64,000 nucleotides of DNA, taken from positions 48,961-112,960 of the forward strand of contig NZ_JAIXSV010000057.1 of NCBI RefSeq assembly GCF_027484505.1, given 5' to 3'. This document shows positions 33,489 through 43,600 of this stretch, one piece after another (positions within the stretch are counted from its first letter, which is position 1; the number at the start of each line of letters is the position of its first letter). The position numbers and the translations under genes were made by a program. The notes below the pieces were generated by a model. That model ran no database searches. It was not told where the DNA came from and saw nothing but the letters and a program-made list of their open reading frames with translations. This DNA comes from Asticcacaulis sp. Its GTDB lineage: Bacteria > Pseudomonadota > Alphaproteobacteria > Caulobacterales > Caulobacteraceae.

Positions 33489-34609
33489 CTGTGCGCTTCC
33501 TCCATACGTCCGACCTGCATATCGGCAAACGCTTCGGCAATCTACCAGAAGATCTGCGCGGACGCCTGCGCGAAGCTCGGCACACAGTAATAGATCGGCT
33601 TGCGGCTCAGGCCCGCGCTCACAATACTGACATCGTGCTTCTGGCCGGGGACACTTTTGATACAGAAACCCCCAGTCCCCAGGTACTGCGGCAGGCCCTG
33701 GCAGCTATCGGGGGACACGGAGATTTGCGTTGGGTAATCCTTCCGGGGAACCACGACTCCTTAGCCGCTGAGGAGCTTTGGGAGCAAATCCGCCGGTCAA
33801 AGCCGGAAAACCTTTTGCTGGCGCTCGATGCGGAGCCCTTGTGGCTGACACCCCAGGCCGTGGTTTTGCCTGCGGCCTGCACAGCGCGTCGGCCTGGACG
33901 CGACCTTACGGCGTGGATGGAAAATTATGACACCGGCGCGGCCGTAAGGATCGGACTGGCCCACGGCGCCATTCAGAACTTCTCCGAAGACGGCATCGGC
34001 ACCGACGTAATCGCACCCAACCGGGCGAGTTTGGCGGATCTGGACTATCTGGCCCTTGGCGACTGGCACGGGCTCAAAGAAATTAACGCGAAGACATGGT
34101 ACAGCGGCACGCCTGAACCGGATCGCTTTAAGCACAACCGACCTGGTCAGGCCCTCATCGTCTCTATCCCCGGGAGGGGCGCCGCGCCGGAAGTAACCAC
34201 TGTCGATACGGGCGTGTTTGAATGGCGAACGCTAGCTTTGGAGCTATTTTCAGGCGACGATCCGGCCGAAAGGCTGGACACTCGATTGCCACCCGGCTCA
34301 CTGCGCCGCCAGGTTCTTCTGCGCGTAGCGGCCTCCGGCCGGACTACCCTGCCTGGCCGGACGGCACTGACCCTCGCCGTAGCGGCGGTGGAGCCGGAAT
34401 TCGCCCATGTCGCCCTCGACGAAGACCAACTGACGACAGATTGCGACACGACAGATCTCGAGCTGATCGACCACGCAGGCGCTCTCAGAGAGGCCGCTGA
34501 GACCTTACTCGCCGAAACCCAAAACCCCACACTGGATGCCCCCTCGCGCACTGTAGCGCGTGACGCTCTCGTACGTCTGTTTACATATTGCGAGGCCATA
34601 CAAGCATGA
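33485..34609 (+). CDS. SbcD/Mre11-like nuclease subunit
   Basis: The 374-residue protein is a calcineurin-type metallophosphoesterase of the SbcD/Mre11/YhaO group. Visible metal-binding motifs are HTSDLHIGK (residues 7-15), LAGDTFDTE (about 54-62), LPGNHDSL (about 89-96) and LALGDWHG (about 192-199), where the usual GHxH is replaced by GDWH. It starts inside the helicase stop codon (ATGA) and ends in another ATGA with the SbcC-like gene, so the three proteins are made in a fixed ratio. It probably forms a complex with the SbcC-like ATPase to cut DNA ends or hairpins. Confidence 0.85.
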   Translation: MTVRFLHTSDLHIGKRFGNLPEDLRGRLREARHTVIDRLAAQARAHNTDIVLLAGDTFDTETPSPQVLRQALAAIGGHGDLRWVILPGNHDSLAAEELWEQIRRSKPENLLLALDAEPLWLTPQAVVLPAACTARRPGRDLTAWMENYDTGAAVRIGLAHGAIQNFSEDGIGTDVIAPNRASLADLDYLALGDWHGLKEINAKTWYSGTPEPDRFKHNRPGQALIVSIPGRGAAPEVTTVDTGVFEWRTLALELFSGDDPAERLDTRLPPGSLRRQVLLRVAASGRTTLPGRTALTLAVAAVEPEFAHVALDEDQLTTDCDTTDLELIDHAGALREAAETLLAETQNPTLDAPSRTVARDALVRLFTYCEAIQA

Positions 34610-37293
34610 AGCTAACTGCCCTCAGACTGCATAATGTCAAACGCTTCGGTGGGCGTGGCATCGCCATCGAGAATATCGGTAAGGGCGTGAACGTCCTATG
34701 CGAAGTGAACGAGTTCGGGAAGTCGACCTGTTTCGACGCCCTGCACGCCTTATTTTTCTCGCCTTATTCCGGTATCCCGCAAGCCGTCCAGTCGCTGCGT
34801 CCCTATAGCGGCGGCAATCCGCTGGTTGAGGCCGATATCGAAACCGAGGCCGGACGTTTCCGCCTTCGTAAGCAGTATTATGGGGGGCGACGGGCCCAAG
34901 TGAGTGATCTGGCCACAGGGCGTCTGGTGGCTCAGGCCGACGAAGCCGAGCACTTCATAGGTGAACTCGTGCGCGGTGGTCAGGCTGGGCCAGCCGGATT
35001 ATTATGGGTGCGCCAAGGGAATACAGGCCTCGAACGTCGCACGAAGGCGGAAGATGACGGTGAAAAGCGGGCTCGTGAAACCGTCCTGACCTCCGTTCAG
35101 GGTGAAGTTGAGAGCGTAACGGGCGGCCGGCGCATGCGGGCCGTGGCAGAAGCCTGTGAGCAGGAACGCGCTCAGCTTGTGACCGCCCAGGGACGCCCAA
35201 AGGCCGGCGGCCCCTATGCGGCCGCCTTGGATACCCGAGACAGGTTGGCAGCCCAAGCAGAGGCTCTTCAGAGCGAGGTTGACGCGTTACACGAAGCGCT
35301 CGACCAGCGACGACGAGTCAGGTCGCGGCTTAGCGAACTGAACAACCCCGAAGATCACGCCGCACGTCAAGAGGCGGTGACACGGGCCGAAGCGCGCGCT
35401 GTGAAGGCGCGCTTGCACGCGGAGAAGTTGGGGACTGCGCGCGCGGAAGCGGCATTGAAACGCAGCCTGAAAGAGGCCTCGTCGGCAGCACTGACGACGT
35501 ACGCACAGGCCGTCGAGCGCCATGCAAAACTCACAGTCGCCGCCGCCGAGCAGGACGCCAGACGCCGGAACGCGCGCGACCATTTGGTCACCAGCCAAAA
35601 CGTACTCGAATCCGCCGTGCAGGCCATGGAGGAAGCCGAAGCCGAAGAGGCTCAGGCGCGCGCTCTTCTCGAACGGCTTGATCGCGCCCTGCGCGCGAAG
35701 GAAGCCTCGGAAAAGCTTGCGGCGCTTCATCAAACCTTAACCGAAGCGGACGCGCTACGGCAGTCGATTGAGGCTGGTGAAGCAGCCGTCAGGGTCCTCA
35801 GCCTGCCGGCAGAAACGATCGACGAGTTGGAGGCTGCAGAGGCGGAGATCGCCCGGTTAAAGGCGGCGGAATCGATTCGTGCCACGCACTTGCGCATGGA
35901 TTACGTCACAGACGATGTGCCACGCGTGGATGGCGACGGACTTCTTCTGGCTCCAGGTCAAGAGGTACCGTTGACCGGTCAGACGCGCCTGACCTTACCC
36001 GGCCTCGGCGTTCTGACGGTGAGACCCGGCATTGCGGATGGTGAGGCCGGGACGCTGGCGGATCTGATGGCTGCGGCGCTGAGCGCACGTAATTCCTGTC
36101 TCGACCGTCTGGGCGTAGACAGCCTCGCGGCGGCCCGGCACCGGCAAAGGCAGGCGCGCGAACAGTCTGATGATGTGACGCTACTGACACAGCGCTTGGC
36201 AGTACTCGCGCCTCAAGGGTTAGAGGTGCTGCGCGAGCGGATTGCTACGTTGGAAGCAGAAGGTAAAGAGAGTTTCGCTCCGGAAACCCCGATATCAGAC
36301 GCCCTTGCGCAAGCCGAGACAGAAGCGGTGGTAAGCCTGGATCAGGTGCGTGAGGCGCTTGGTGCCGCGGCCCGCAAAGTCGCGGAGGCGCGCCGAAGTG
36401 TCAGCGAACTTAGACCCCGACAGGATCTGGCACACCAGGCCGTTATCGCGGCCGAAACCGAGGGCGCGGCGCTGACAGCGGAGATGGAAGCGCTGAATAC
36501 CCAGTTGGGCGAGGCATCCGAACGCGACGAGACCGTCAGGCGACTTTCGACACAGGCCGAGATTGATCAGGGCGACTGGCAGATCGCGGACGCGCGCGTG
36601 CAAGCACTTGAGAGCGAGGCGCTTGATCTGGAAGCCGTCGAAGCAAGTCTTTCTCGTACTCGTTCGGTGATCGACGGCGTTGAAGCCGAAAAAGCCGGAC
36701 TCGCACAGACGCTAGCGGAGCTGACCGGCCGTATCGGTGCCCAATCCGAACACGCGGTGGAGGAAAACCTTCAAGAAACCCTCGAAAAACTGCGAGAGGC
36801 CGACGCCCAAGTCGCCCGCTATACGCATCAGGTGGCAGTACTCGACCGGCTGAGGGGCGCACTAAACGCTGCTCGAACCAATGCCCGGGAGCAATATTTT
36901 GAGCCTGTTCTCGGCGAATTGCGTCCCCTGCTCGGGTTGTTGTTCGATGATGCGAATGTAGTCTTCGACGACGAAACCCTGATGCCAAGCGTTTTACGTC
37001 GGAACGGGCTGGAAGAACCCATCCCGGTGCTTAGTGGGGGGATGCGTGAACAACTGACCATATTAACGCGCCTCGCCTTCGCTCGGCTGTTAGCGAAGCA
37101 AGGACGCCCCGCACCTTTGATACTCGACGACGCCCTCGTCTATTCAGATGACGATCGCATAGAGAAGATGTTCGATGCCTTACACCGACAGGCCCGGGAT
37201 CAGCAAATCATAGTCTTCTCATGTCGCCAGCGCGCATTTTCACAACTCGGCGGCAATAGACTGATTTTGCGGGATTGGAGACCTGACGATTAA
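34606..37293 (+). CDS. SbcC/YhaN-like SMC-type ATPase
   Basis: The 895-residue protein has an N-terminal Walker A (CEVNEFGKST, about residues 33-41), long coiled-coil arms and a C-terminal ABC signature LSGGMREQLTI with Walker B LILDDALVYSDDD and a D-loop/H-loop region. Sequence between the arms (about residues 440-500) is a compact beta-rich segment (LLLAPGQEVPLTGQTRLTLPG), and no CxxC zinc hook is seen, unlike SbcC/Rad50 but as in YhaN-type proteins. The ATG at 34606 overlaps the SbcD-like stop as ATGA. It is the third gene of the helicase-SbcD-SbcC operon. Confidence 0.85.
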   Translation: MKLTALRLHNVKRFGGRGIAIENIGKGVNVLCEVNEFGKSTCFDALHALFFSPYSGIPQAVQSLRPYSGGNPLVEADIETEAGRFRLRKQYYGGRRAQVSDLATGRLVAQADEAEHFIGELVRGGQAGPAGLLWVRQGNTGLERRTKAEDDGEKRARETVLTSVQGEVESVTGGRRMRAVAEACEQERAQLVTAQGRPKAGGPYAAALDTRDRLAAQAEALQSEVDALHEALDQRRRVRSRLSELNNPEDHAARQEAVTRAEARAVKARLHAEKLGTARAEAALKRSLKEASSAALTTYAQAVERHAKLTVAAAEQDARRRNARDHLVTSQNVLESAVQAMEEAEAEEAQARALLERLDRALRAKEASEKLAALHQTLTEADALRQSIEAGEAAVRVLSLPAETIDELEAAEAEIARLKAAESIRATHLRMDYVTDDVPRVDGDGLLLAPGQEVPLTGQTRLTLPGLGVLTVRPGIADGEAGTLADLMAAALSARNSCLDRLGVDSLAAARHRQRQAREQSDDVTLLTQRLAVLAPQGLEVLRERIATLEAEGKESFAPETPISDALAQAETEAVVSLDQVREALGAAARKVAEARRSVSELRPRQDLAHQAVIAAETEGAALTAEMEALNTQLGEASERDETVRRLSTQAEIDQGDWQIADARVQALESEALDLEAVEASLSRTRSVIDGVEAEKAGLAQTLAELTGRIGAQSEHAVEENLQETLEKLREADAQVARYTHQVAVLDRLRGALNAARTNAREQYFEPVLGELRPLLGLLFDDANVVFDDETLMPSVLRRNGLEEPIPVLSGGMREQLTILTRLAFARLLAKQGRPAPLILDDALVYSDDDRIEKMFDALHRQARDQQIIVFSCRQRAFSQLGGNRLILRDWRPDD

Positions 37294-37544
37294 CTCAACC
37301 GAGACGGGTGACATAGGAAGAGCCCTAATCGTGGATGAAAGTTCTCGGAGGGTCCGTACGCGCCCAAGGCGGAAGTAAAGCACCCAAGTTACGGTTTGCG
37401 ATCTGTCTCCCTTTAGCGGAACTGAACCTTCTAATCGAGGCAGGCAAGCACAAATAGGTTTCCATGATTGGACAACTTCCACTTGCGGAGATTGCGCGTG
37501 CCGCAAAATTAATCTAATTCAAAAAAACGCTTGAGGGGGATTAA

Positions 37545-39410
37545 ATGCAATTAAGTAGCCTTACGATTGAAAATTACCGCTGTTACAAAGAACCGGTGAC
37601 GATTTCGTTCGATGAATTCACAGGAATTGTTGGCCGCAATGATGTCGGCAAGTCGACGATAATGGACGCTCTCGCCATATTCTTCGAAATGGCAAAGATG
37701 GAGAAGGAAGATGCTTGTGTTCATGGGGTCACCAAGAGCGTCAAACTGACATGTGAGTTTTCCGCTGTCCCCTCTAGGATCATAATTGATGCGGACTTTG
37801 AGACGAATCTGGCGGAGGAATTTTTGCTAAATCGTCTGGGGAACTTAGAAATTCGTAAGACCTACGATTGCTCGGGGGGAACGCCCAAAGTCAGCTCAGT
37901 TGAAGCGCTGGCATTACATCCTACAGCTGAAGGGGCTACAGGGTTCCATCTACTGAAGAAGGCAGACTTACTGAAGGTTGCGCAATCACTCGGCGTCGAT
38001 CTAGCCGCTGTGAACAAAGGGGCCAATGCTCCCATCAGAAAGGCGATATGGAAGAGCTTCAACGACCTAGAACTTACGGATAGTTTTGTCAGTCTAGATA
38101 AGGAAGATGGCAAGGAAATATGGGGAAAGTTAAGCAATTATCTTCCTAGTTTTGCTCTGTTTAAGTCTGACCGGGAGAGCTCTGATCAGGATTCGGAAGC
38201 GCAAGACCCACTTCGCACAGCCATTCGAGACGCCCTGCAATCTTTAGAGGGGCAGTTGTCTGCCATTCAGGATCATGTGATTGCAGAAGTTCAAAAAATT
38301 GCTGACGCGACCGTTGAAAAAATTAGTGAGATGGACGCGACGCTAGCAACGACGTTGAAACCCGTGGTGACGGCTAAAAAATGGGAGTCGCTCTTCCAAA
38401 CGAGCATCACTGGCGACGAGGGCGTACCCTTGAACAAGCGTGGCAGTGGGGTTCGCCGATTGGTACTGCTGAACTTCTTCCGGGCCAAGGCTGAGAAAGC
38501 GGCATCGGAAACAGGTCATAGGTCGCTGATATACGCAATCGAGGAGCCAGAAACTAGCCAACACCCTCATAACCAACGTCTGCTGATGTCGGCCCTCCGT
38601 GAGATATCCGCGGTCCCGGGCAGACAAGTTATAATCACCACGCATACTCCCAATTTAGCTAAACTTTTGCCGGATACTTCGCTGCGTTTCGTTGAACGTT
38701 CAGACAAAGGTAGGTCAATTACAAGCGGTGGGGGGGCGATAAACGAACGAATTGCTTCGTCTCTTGGTATCCTGCCCGATCACACCGTCAAAGCATTCAT
38801 AGGAATTGAGGGAAAGCACGATATTGAATTTTTGAAGATCGCTAGCCGAATTTATGGCGCGGCGGACGATGAGGCGATTGATTTAGAAGCAATGGAACTG
38901 GCAGGCAGAATAATTTTCATCCCGTTGGGAGGGAGCAATTTGGCTCTTTGGGCATCGCGCCTTGCCGTTCTGGAAATTCCGGAATTTCACCTATGCGATC
39001 GAGATAACATACCGCCTCAAGCAGCAAAATATCAAGGACACGTCGACGCTGTTAACCAACGCAAAAACTGCTACGCGACGTCCACCGGGAAAAGAGAGCT
39101 CGAAAACTATTTGCACCGTGACGCTATAATTGAGGCTTATGCCGACAACGGCCACGCACTTGAGCTACCTTTGTCATTCGCGGATTTTGATGATGTTCCG
39201 GAAATTGTAGCCAAGGCCGTTCACCATAATACTGGCAATCCTTGGCCAGCTGACGACGCAGACAAATGCCGATCAAAAGTAAGCCGCGCGAAAGCTATGC
39301 TGAATTCCCAAGTACTTCACAAAATGACACACACTAGATTCAAAGAATGCGATCCAGATGATGAAATTTCTGGGTGGTTAAAGGCCGTCAAAGAAATGGT
39401 TTCGGACTAA
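37545..39410 (+). CDS. OLD-family ATP-dependent nuclease
   Basis: The 621-residue protein has an N-terminal ABC-type ATPase (Walker A GIVGRNDVGKSTIM, about residues 27-40; Walker B-like YAIEEPETSQHP near residue 330) and a C-terminal Toprim nuclease domain with the acidic motifs GIEGKHD (about residue 420) and LCDRDN (about residue 483). OLD proteins act in phage exclusion and, as GajA, in Gabija. No GajB-like UvrD helicase is adjacent, so this is a stand-alone OLD gene. Its ATG follows GAGGGGG. The gene is AT-richer than the flanking HamB gene, suggesting a different origin. Confidence 0.85.
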   Translation: MQLSSLTIENYRCYKEPVTISFDEFTGIVGRNDVGKSTIMDALAIFFEMAKMEKEDACVHGVTKSVKLTCEFSAVPSRIIIDADFETNLAEEFLLNRLGNLEIRKTYDCSGGTPKVSSVEALALHPTAEGATGFHLLKKADLLKVAQSLGVDLAAVNKGANAPIRKAIWKSFNDLELTDSFVSLDKEDGKEIWGKLSNYLPSFALFKSDRESSDQDSEAQDPLRTAIRDALQSLEGQLSAIQDHVIAEVQKIADATVEKISEMDATLATTLKPVVTAKKWESLFQTSITGDEGVPLNKRGSGVRRLVLLNFFRAKAEKAASETGHRSLIYAIEEPETSQHPHNQRLLMSALREISAVPGRQVIITTHTPNLAKLLPDTSLRFVERSDKGRSITSGGGAINERIASSLGILPDHTVKAFIGIEGKHDIEFLKIASRIYGAADDEAIDLEAMELAGRIIFIPLGGSNLALWASRLAVLEIPEFHLCDRDNIPPQAAKYQGHVDAVNQRKNCYATSTGKRELENYLHRDAIIEAYADNGHALELPLSFADFDDVPEIVAKAVHHNTGNPWPADDADKCRSKVSRAKAMLNSQVLHKMTHTRFKECDPDDEISGWLKAVKEMVSD

Positions 39411-39855
39411 TTGATGTCCGCTTCTCGACCTCCCTCGTTGCCTTGCAACGACCGGTTTGGGCCAAAACGATCCGACTAAGTGAAGTCACCTTCGCGGCGA
39501 AATAGGACTTCTGGACTTATTTTTAGGTCGTTTGTCAGCGGATGCAAAGGCGATGTTTATTTTCGGATGGCAAGGCTGTTCCCATCAAGACGCAGGAAAC
39601 GGGCGGCTTTGCTATAGAGAATACCGCGCTCTTGCTCGAGAGGAAGGAAGTCGGCCTTTTCAATCGCATCAAGGGCCGCTTCGATGATTTGGTGCCAAGC
39701 CAAATATTAGAGCAGACGCTCAGACTTCATCGAACGGCCGGCCGTTGCGAAAAGCCGGACAAAGTTATGGCCGATCAAGTTGTGTTTTCTGAACGCCATT
39801 GCGCTGCGCTTTCCAATGGAGTAGCCGCAAAAATCTAAACCTAAGGTGGATTTTT
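39411..39855. other. Intergenic stretch, no convincing gene
   Basis: The 445 bp between the OLD and HamA genes contain an open frame on the plus strand (39542-39838) without a ribosome-binding site or recognisable motif. The minus strand has two short protein-like stretches interrupted by a stop. It may be decayed coding sequence. The HamA ribosome-binding site AAGGTGGA is at 39842-39849. Confidence 0.4.
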
Positions 39856-40644
39856 ATGGACCAGATGCTATACAAAAGATGGTGTACGTCCTCGAAGCTG
39901 AAAGAGGATCGAAAACATTACTGGGTGTATATCGAAAATGAGGGCGGGCGAAATGAGATTCGAAAAGACCTCGTTAAGACCATCCGCACGCATTACGACC
40001 GACTGGAACGTATCGCTGACGACGTGGAGCGACTTGGATATAAAACTGCCGCCAAGATTCTGAGTGAGCAAATGCCCCAAACGCCGAAAAGCCGCTCTGG
40101 TGATCTCGGCGAGATTCTAGCCACGGAGTTAGTCGAGGAAGAAATTGGCCTGCGCGTCCCCGTTCGCCGCCTCCGTTACAAGGACGGCCGCAACATGGCT
40201 ATGCGCGGCGACGATTTCATTGGCGCCGGATACGATGAGGCCGGTGAAAAGCTCTGGCTCCTGAAGGGCGAAGCCAAGAGCAACAAGGTCCTCGGCAAGG
40301 CCACTGTCACCAGCGCGCGCAAGGTACTAAATCGCGATAGCGGCCGTTGCACGCCCGACTCGCTGCTGTTTGTCGCCAACCGCCTACTGGAAAGCAATGA
40401 TCAGGACGACAACGCGTTGGGCCGCAGCCTCCGTGACGAGGTGGGCTTGAAATCTCTTCGCGCAGATCGCATCGACCACATGCTCTTTACGGTGTCCGGC
40501 AACGGCCCACACGCCTCGCTGAAGGAGGATCTTGACGCCACAGGAACTAACCGGGACCACTACGTCGTGAACCTCCACATCGAAGACCACCAGGACTTCA
40601 TCGCGGCCATGTACCAGGAGGCGGAAGATCTTGGAGACGATTGA
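39856..40644 (+). CDS. hamA: HamA, Hachiman defence nuclease (DUF1837)
   Basis: HamA is the effector nuclease of the Hachiman antiphage system. The 262-residue protein fits DUF1837 in length. The likely nuclease centre is formed by RGDDFIGAG (about residue 117) and the ExK motif in LLKGEAKSNK (about residue 137). The ATG at 39856 has AAGGTGGA 6 nt upstream and is preferred to upstream codons in the same frame. It overlaps the helicase gene hamB by 14 bp, the usual two-gene layout. Confidence 0.85.
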   Translation: MDQMLYKRWCTSSKLKEDRKHYWVYIENEGGRNEIRKDLVKTIRTHYDRLERIADDVERLGYKTAAKILSEQMPQTPKSRSGDLGEILATELVEEEIGLRVPVRRLRYKDGRNMAMRGDDFIGAGYDEAGEKLWLLKGEAKSNKVLGKATVTSARKVLNRDSGRCTPDSLLFVANRLLESNDQDDNALGRSLRDEVGLKSLRADRIDHMLFTVSGNGPHASLKEDLDATGTNRDHYVVNLHIEDHQDFIAAMYQEAEDLGDD

Positions 40645-43600
40645 CGAATTGACCGCGTTCCTGACCACAGCGACTGTCGACGGCATCCTTGGGCGCCTTC
40701 TCTATCGCGGTGCGGCATGGTCCCTCATGCGCCAAGAAGGCGTGCTGCCAGCGAATGCGCCGCCCCTTGGCGCGACAATCGAAACCGATCTTGCAGAACA
40801 CGGCTTTGCACTGCTTCGGGGCGCGATGGCCCTGCGTGCTCAGGCTGGCGCTTCTGATCTGACCAGCAAGGCGTTCGAGCGTGCCGCCAATGCCTTCGAA
40901 GCGCTGGTGCGCAATGGCGACCCGGAGTCGCCTGATCGCGGCTTCCGTCGCACTATCGCCGCCGCAGCCTACCACCTAGCCGGCTTCTCGGCCGTCGCCT
41001 ATTCGCTCTTCAACGAGACCGACGACGACCTCAATACCTCACCGGGCGAAACAGCGATCCGACACCTGATCCTGCGCGATCTCGGCCAGTTGCGCGCCTT
41101 CGTTCGCGACTGGTTGGACGATGAGGCTCACGGCGATGAGCAGATTGCCGAGGCGCTCCGGGGCGAAGACCCGGACGTCGATGAGGTGCTGTCCTCCATC
41201 CTCAACACCACAATCTGCAGAGCTCTGGCGTACTTTGACTTTGCGCTCGAGACGGGTGAGCCCGAGCCGATCGATAGTGCACGGACCTTGCTAGCCACCG
41301 CGGTTAGCCTGGCGGACAATGCGGAGAATGTTCCGCTGTGGTGGATCTCGAACCTCTGCCGTCACCTGATCGACGACCTATGGCAGCATTCGCTGCACCA
41401 GAACCTGCCGACGGAACCGCCGGAGGGCACGGAGGAGAAATACCCGGACCTGCGCCGGCTGTTCATCTCGTCACTCTACGCGCGCAAGACTTCCGAGGTG
41501 GAACTATGGCCCTCGCAGCGCGAAGCGGCTCAGCGTTCAACGGACGTCACCGACGATCTGGTCGTTGCCTTGCCGACCAGCGCCGGCAAGACGCGGGTGG
41601 CGGAGATTGCGGCACTGATGACGCTGTCGTCGGCGCGTCGGGTGCTGATCGTCACGCCATTGCGCGCCTTGTCCGCTCAGACCGAGCGTTCATTCAGAAA
41701 GACCTTCGCGCCCCTTGGCTTCAGCGTCTCCTCCCTTTACGGTGCCAGCGGCCTTTCGGCTGGCGATGAAGACGCCCTGCGCTCCCGCGAGATTATCATC
41801 GCGACGCCCGAGAAGCTCGACTTCGCGCTGAGAAGTGAGCCGTCCCTGATCGATGATGTCGGGCTAATCGTCCTCGACGAAGGCCACATGATCGGCCCGA
41901 GCGAGCGCGAAATCCGCTACGAGACGCTCGTGCAACGCCTGCTTCGGCGCGCGGACGCGGGCGAACGTAGGATCGTCTGCCTCTCCGCCATTCTGCCAAG
42001 CGGCGACGAGCTGGACGATCTCACAGCATGGATACGCTCCGACGAACCGGGCGAGCCGGTGCGGTCCGACTGGCGCCCCACGCGGCAGAGGTACGGCGCG
42101 CTCACTTGGCGGGGCAAGGACGCGCTGCTCCGCCTCGACCTCGACGACGACGGTCCCTTCCTCGATAAATTCGTCCTGGAGAAACCGGCGCGAGGTAAAG
42201 AGAGGAAGCCATATCCCCGCAAGAATTCACATCTCGCCTTGTTCGCAGCTTGGGAGTTCGCGGGCCAAGGCAAACGGACCCTGATCTTCTCCACTCAGGC
42301 TAATTGGGTCGAGAGCTACGGCAAACAGGTCGTGGATCTCTGCAAGCGTGGCTATCTGGAGTCGCTGCTGGAGGACGAAGCGTCGATCGCGCGCGCCTTG
42401 GAAGTTGGCAAGGAATGGCTAGGTGAGGATCATCCCGCCGTCGCCTGTCTAAAGCAGGGCGTTGCCATCCACCACGGCCGGCTGCCAAGCCCGTTCCTGC
42501 GTGAGCTGGAAGCCCTTCTGTCCGATGGCGTGCTCAAAGTCATCGTCGCGTCGCCGACGCTGTCGCAGGGTCTAAATCTAAACGCCGCCGTCCTGTTGGT
42601 ACCAGCGTTGTACCGGGCATCCGAGAAGATCAAAGGCGAGGAGTTCGCGAATGTCGCTGGCCGCGCCGGTCGCGCCTTCGTGGACGTCGAAGGCCTCATT
42701 GTGCACGTCATGTTCGATAAGATCGATTGGCGAAAGAAAGAGTGGAGCAAGCTTGTCGACTCCGCCAAGGCCCGCACGCTGAAAAGCGGGCTCATCCAGA
42801 TCGTCGCCGAGATCCTTGAGCGCCTGTCGCGCGAGGGTGTCCTGGATCGCGATGATGCCTGGGAATATCTCGCCAATGCCCGAGAAGCCTGGAGATCACC
42901 TGAAGAGGAAGCCGCGGTCGCCGAGCGCCTCGCTGCCGGCGCGGAATACGATGCTGATGGCGACGACGATGAAGAGGGCGGCGATGACGAGGAAGTGACC
43001 ATCGACGAGGAGCCGCTTTCGCAAATCGTCGAGCGCCTCGATGCGACCGTGTTCGGCCTGATTGAAGCACTCGATTCCGATCGTGCTGACCTGCCGAAGC
43101 TTTTGGACGAGGCGCTCAAGGGATCGCTCTGGGCTCGGCAGATCGCCCGCGAAGACGAAGACGTCGCTCCGCTGCACAAGAAGGTGTTCGAGGCACGCGC
43201 CGATCTCATTTGGAAGACGACGACGGCGCAGGCGCGACGGGGACATTTCGCAATGGGCGTCGGGCTTGAAGCTGGCCTCACTATCGACGCTATGGCCGAC
43301 AAACTGGCTGAACTCCTCGACCGGGCTGACGCGGCAGCGCTGAGCGGCGACATCGACGAACTTGTCGATGCGCTCGGCGGTCTCGGGGAACGCCTGCTGT
43401 TCATGCGGCCCTTCATTCCCGACAAAGCGAGCGCGCTGCCGGCGAATTGGAAAGCCATCCTGCGCAGTTGGGTGTCGGGCGAGGATGTCGCCAAGATAGG
43501 ACCGCAAAACATGCGAGCGGTTGAAGAGGCTTTCACCTATCGCCTAGTCTGGGCGCTGGAAGCTGTCCGTACCCGCCGCATGTCCCTCGGGTGGTCACCG

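Noticed and set aside
37294..37544. An extra gene between the SbcC-like and OLD genes
   Set aside because: No frame of useful length has a ribosome-binding site; it appears to be the promoter region of the OLD gene.
39542..39838. A 98-residue ORF between the OLD and hamA genes
   Set aside because: There is no ribosome-binding site or motif, and the minus strand looks more protein-like but is interrupted by a stop.
42430..43536. A 368-residue open frame on the minus strand inside hamB
   Set aside because: It is rich in Ser, Arg and Ala with no motif, and is antisense to a helicase gene with clear motifs. It is a consequence of GC-rich third positions.
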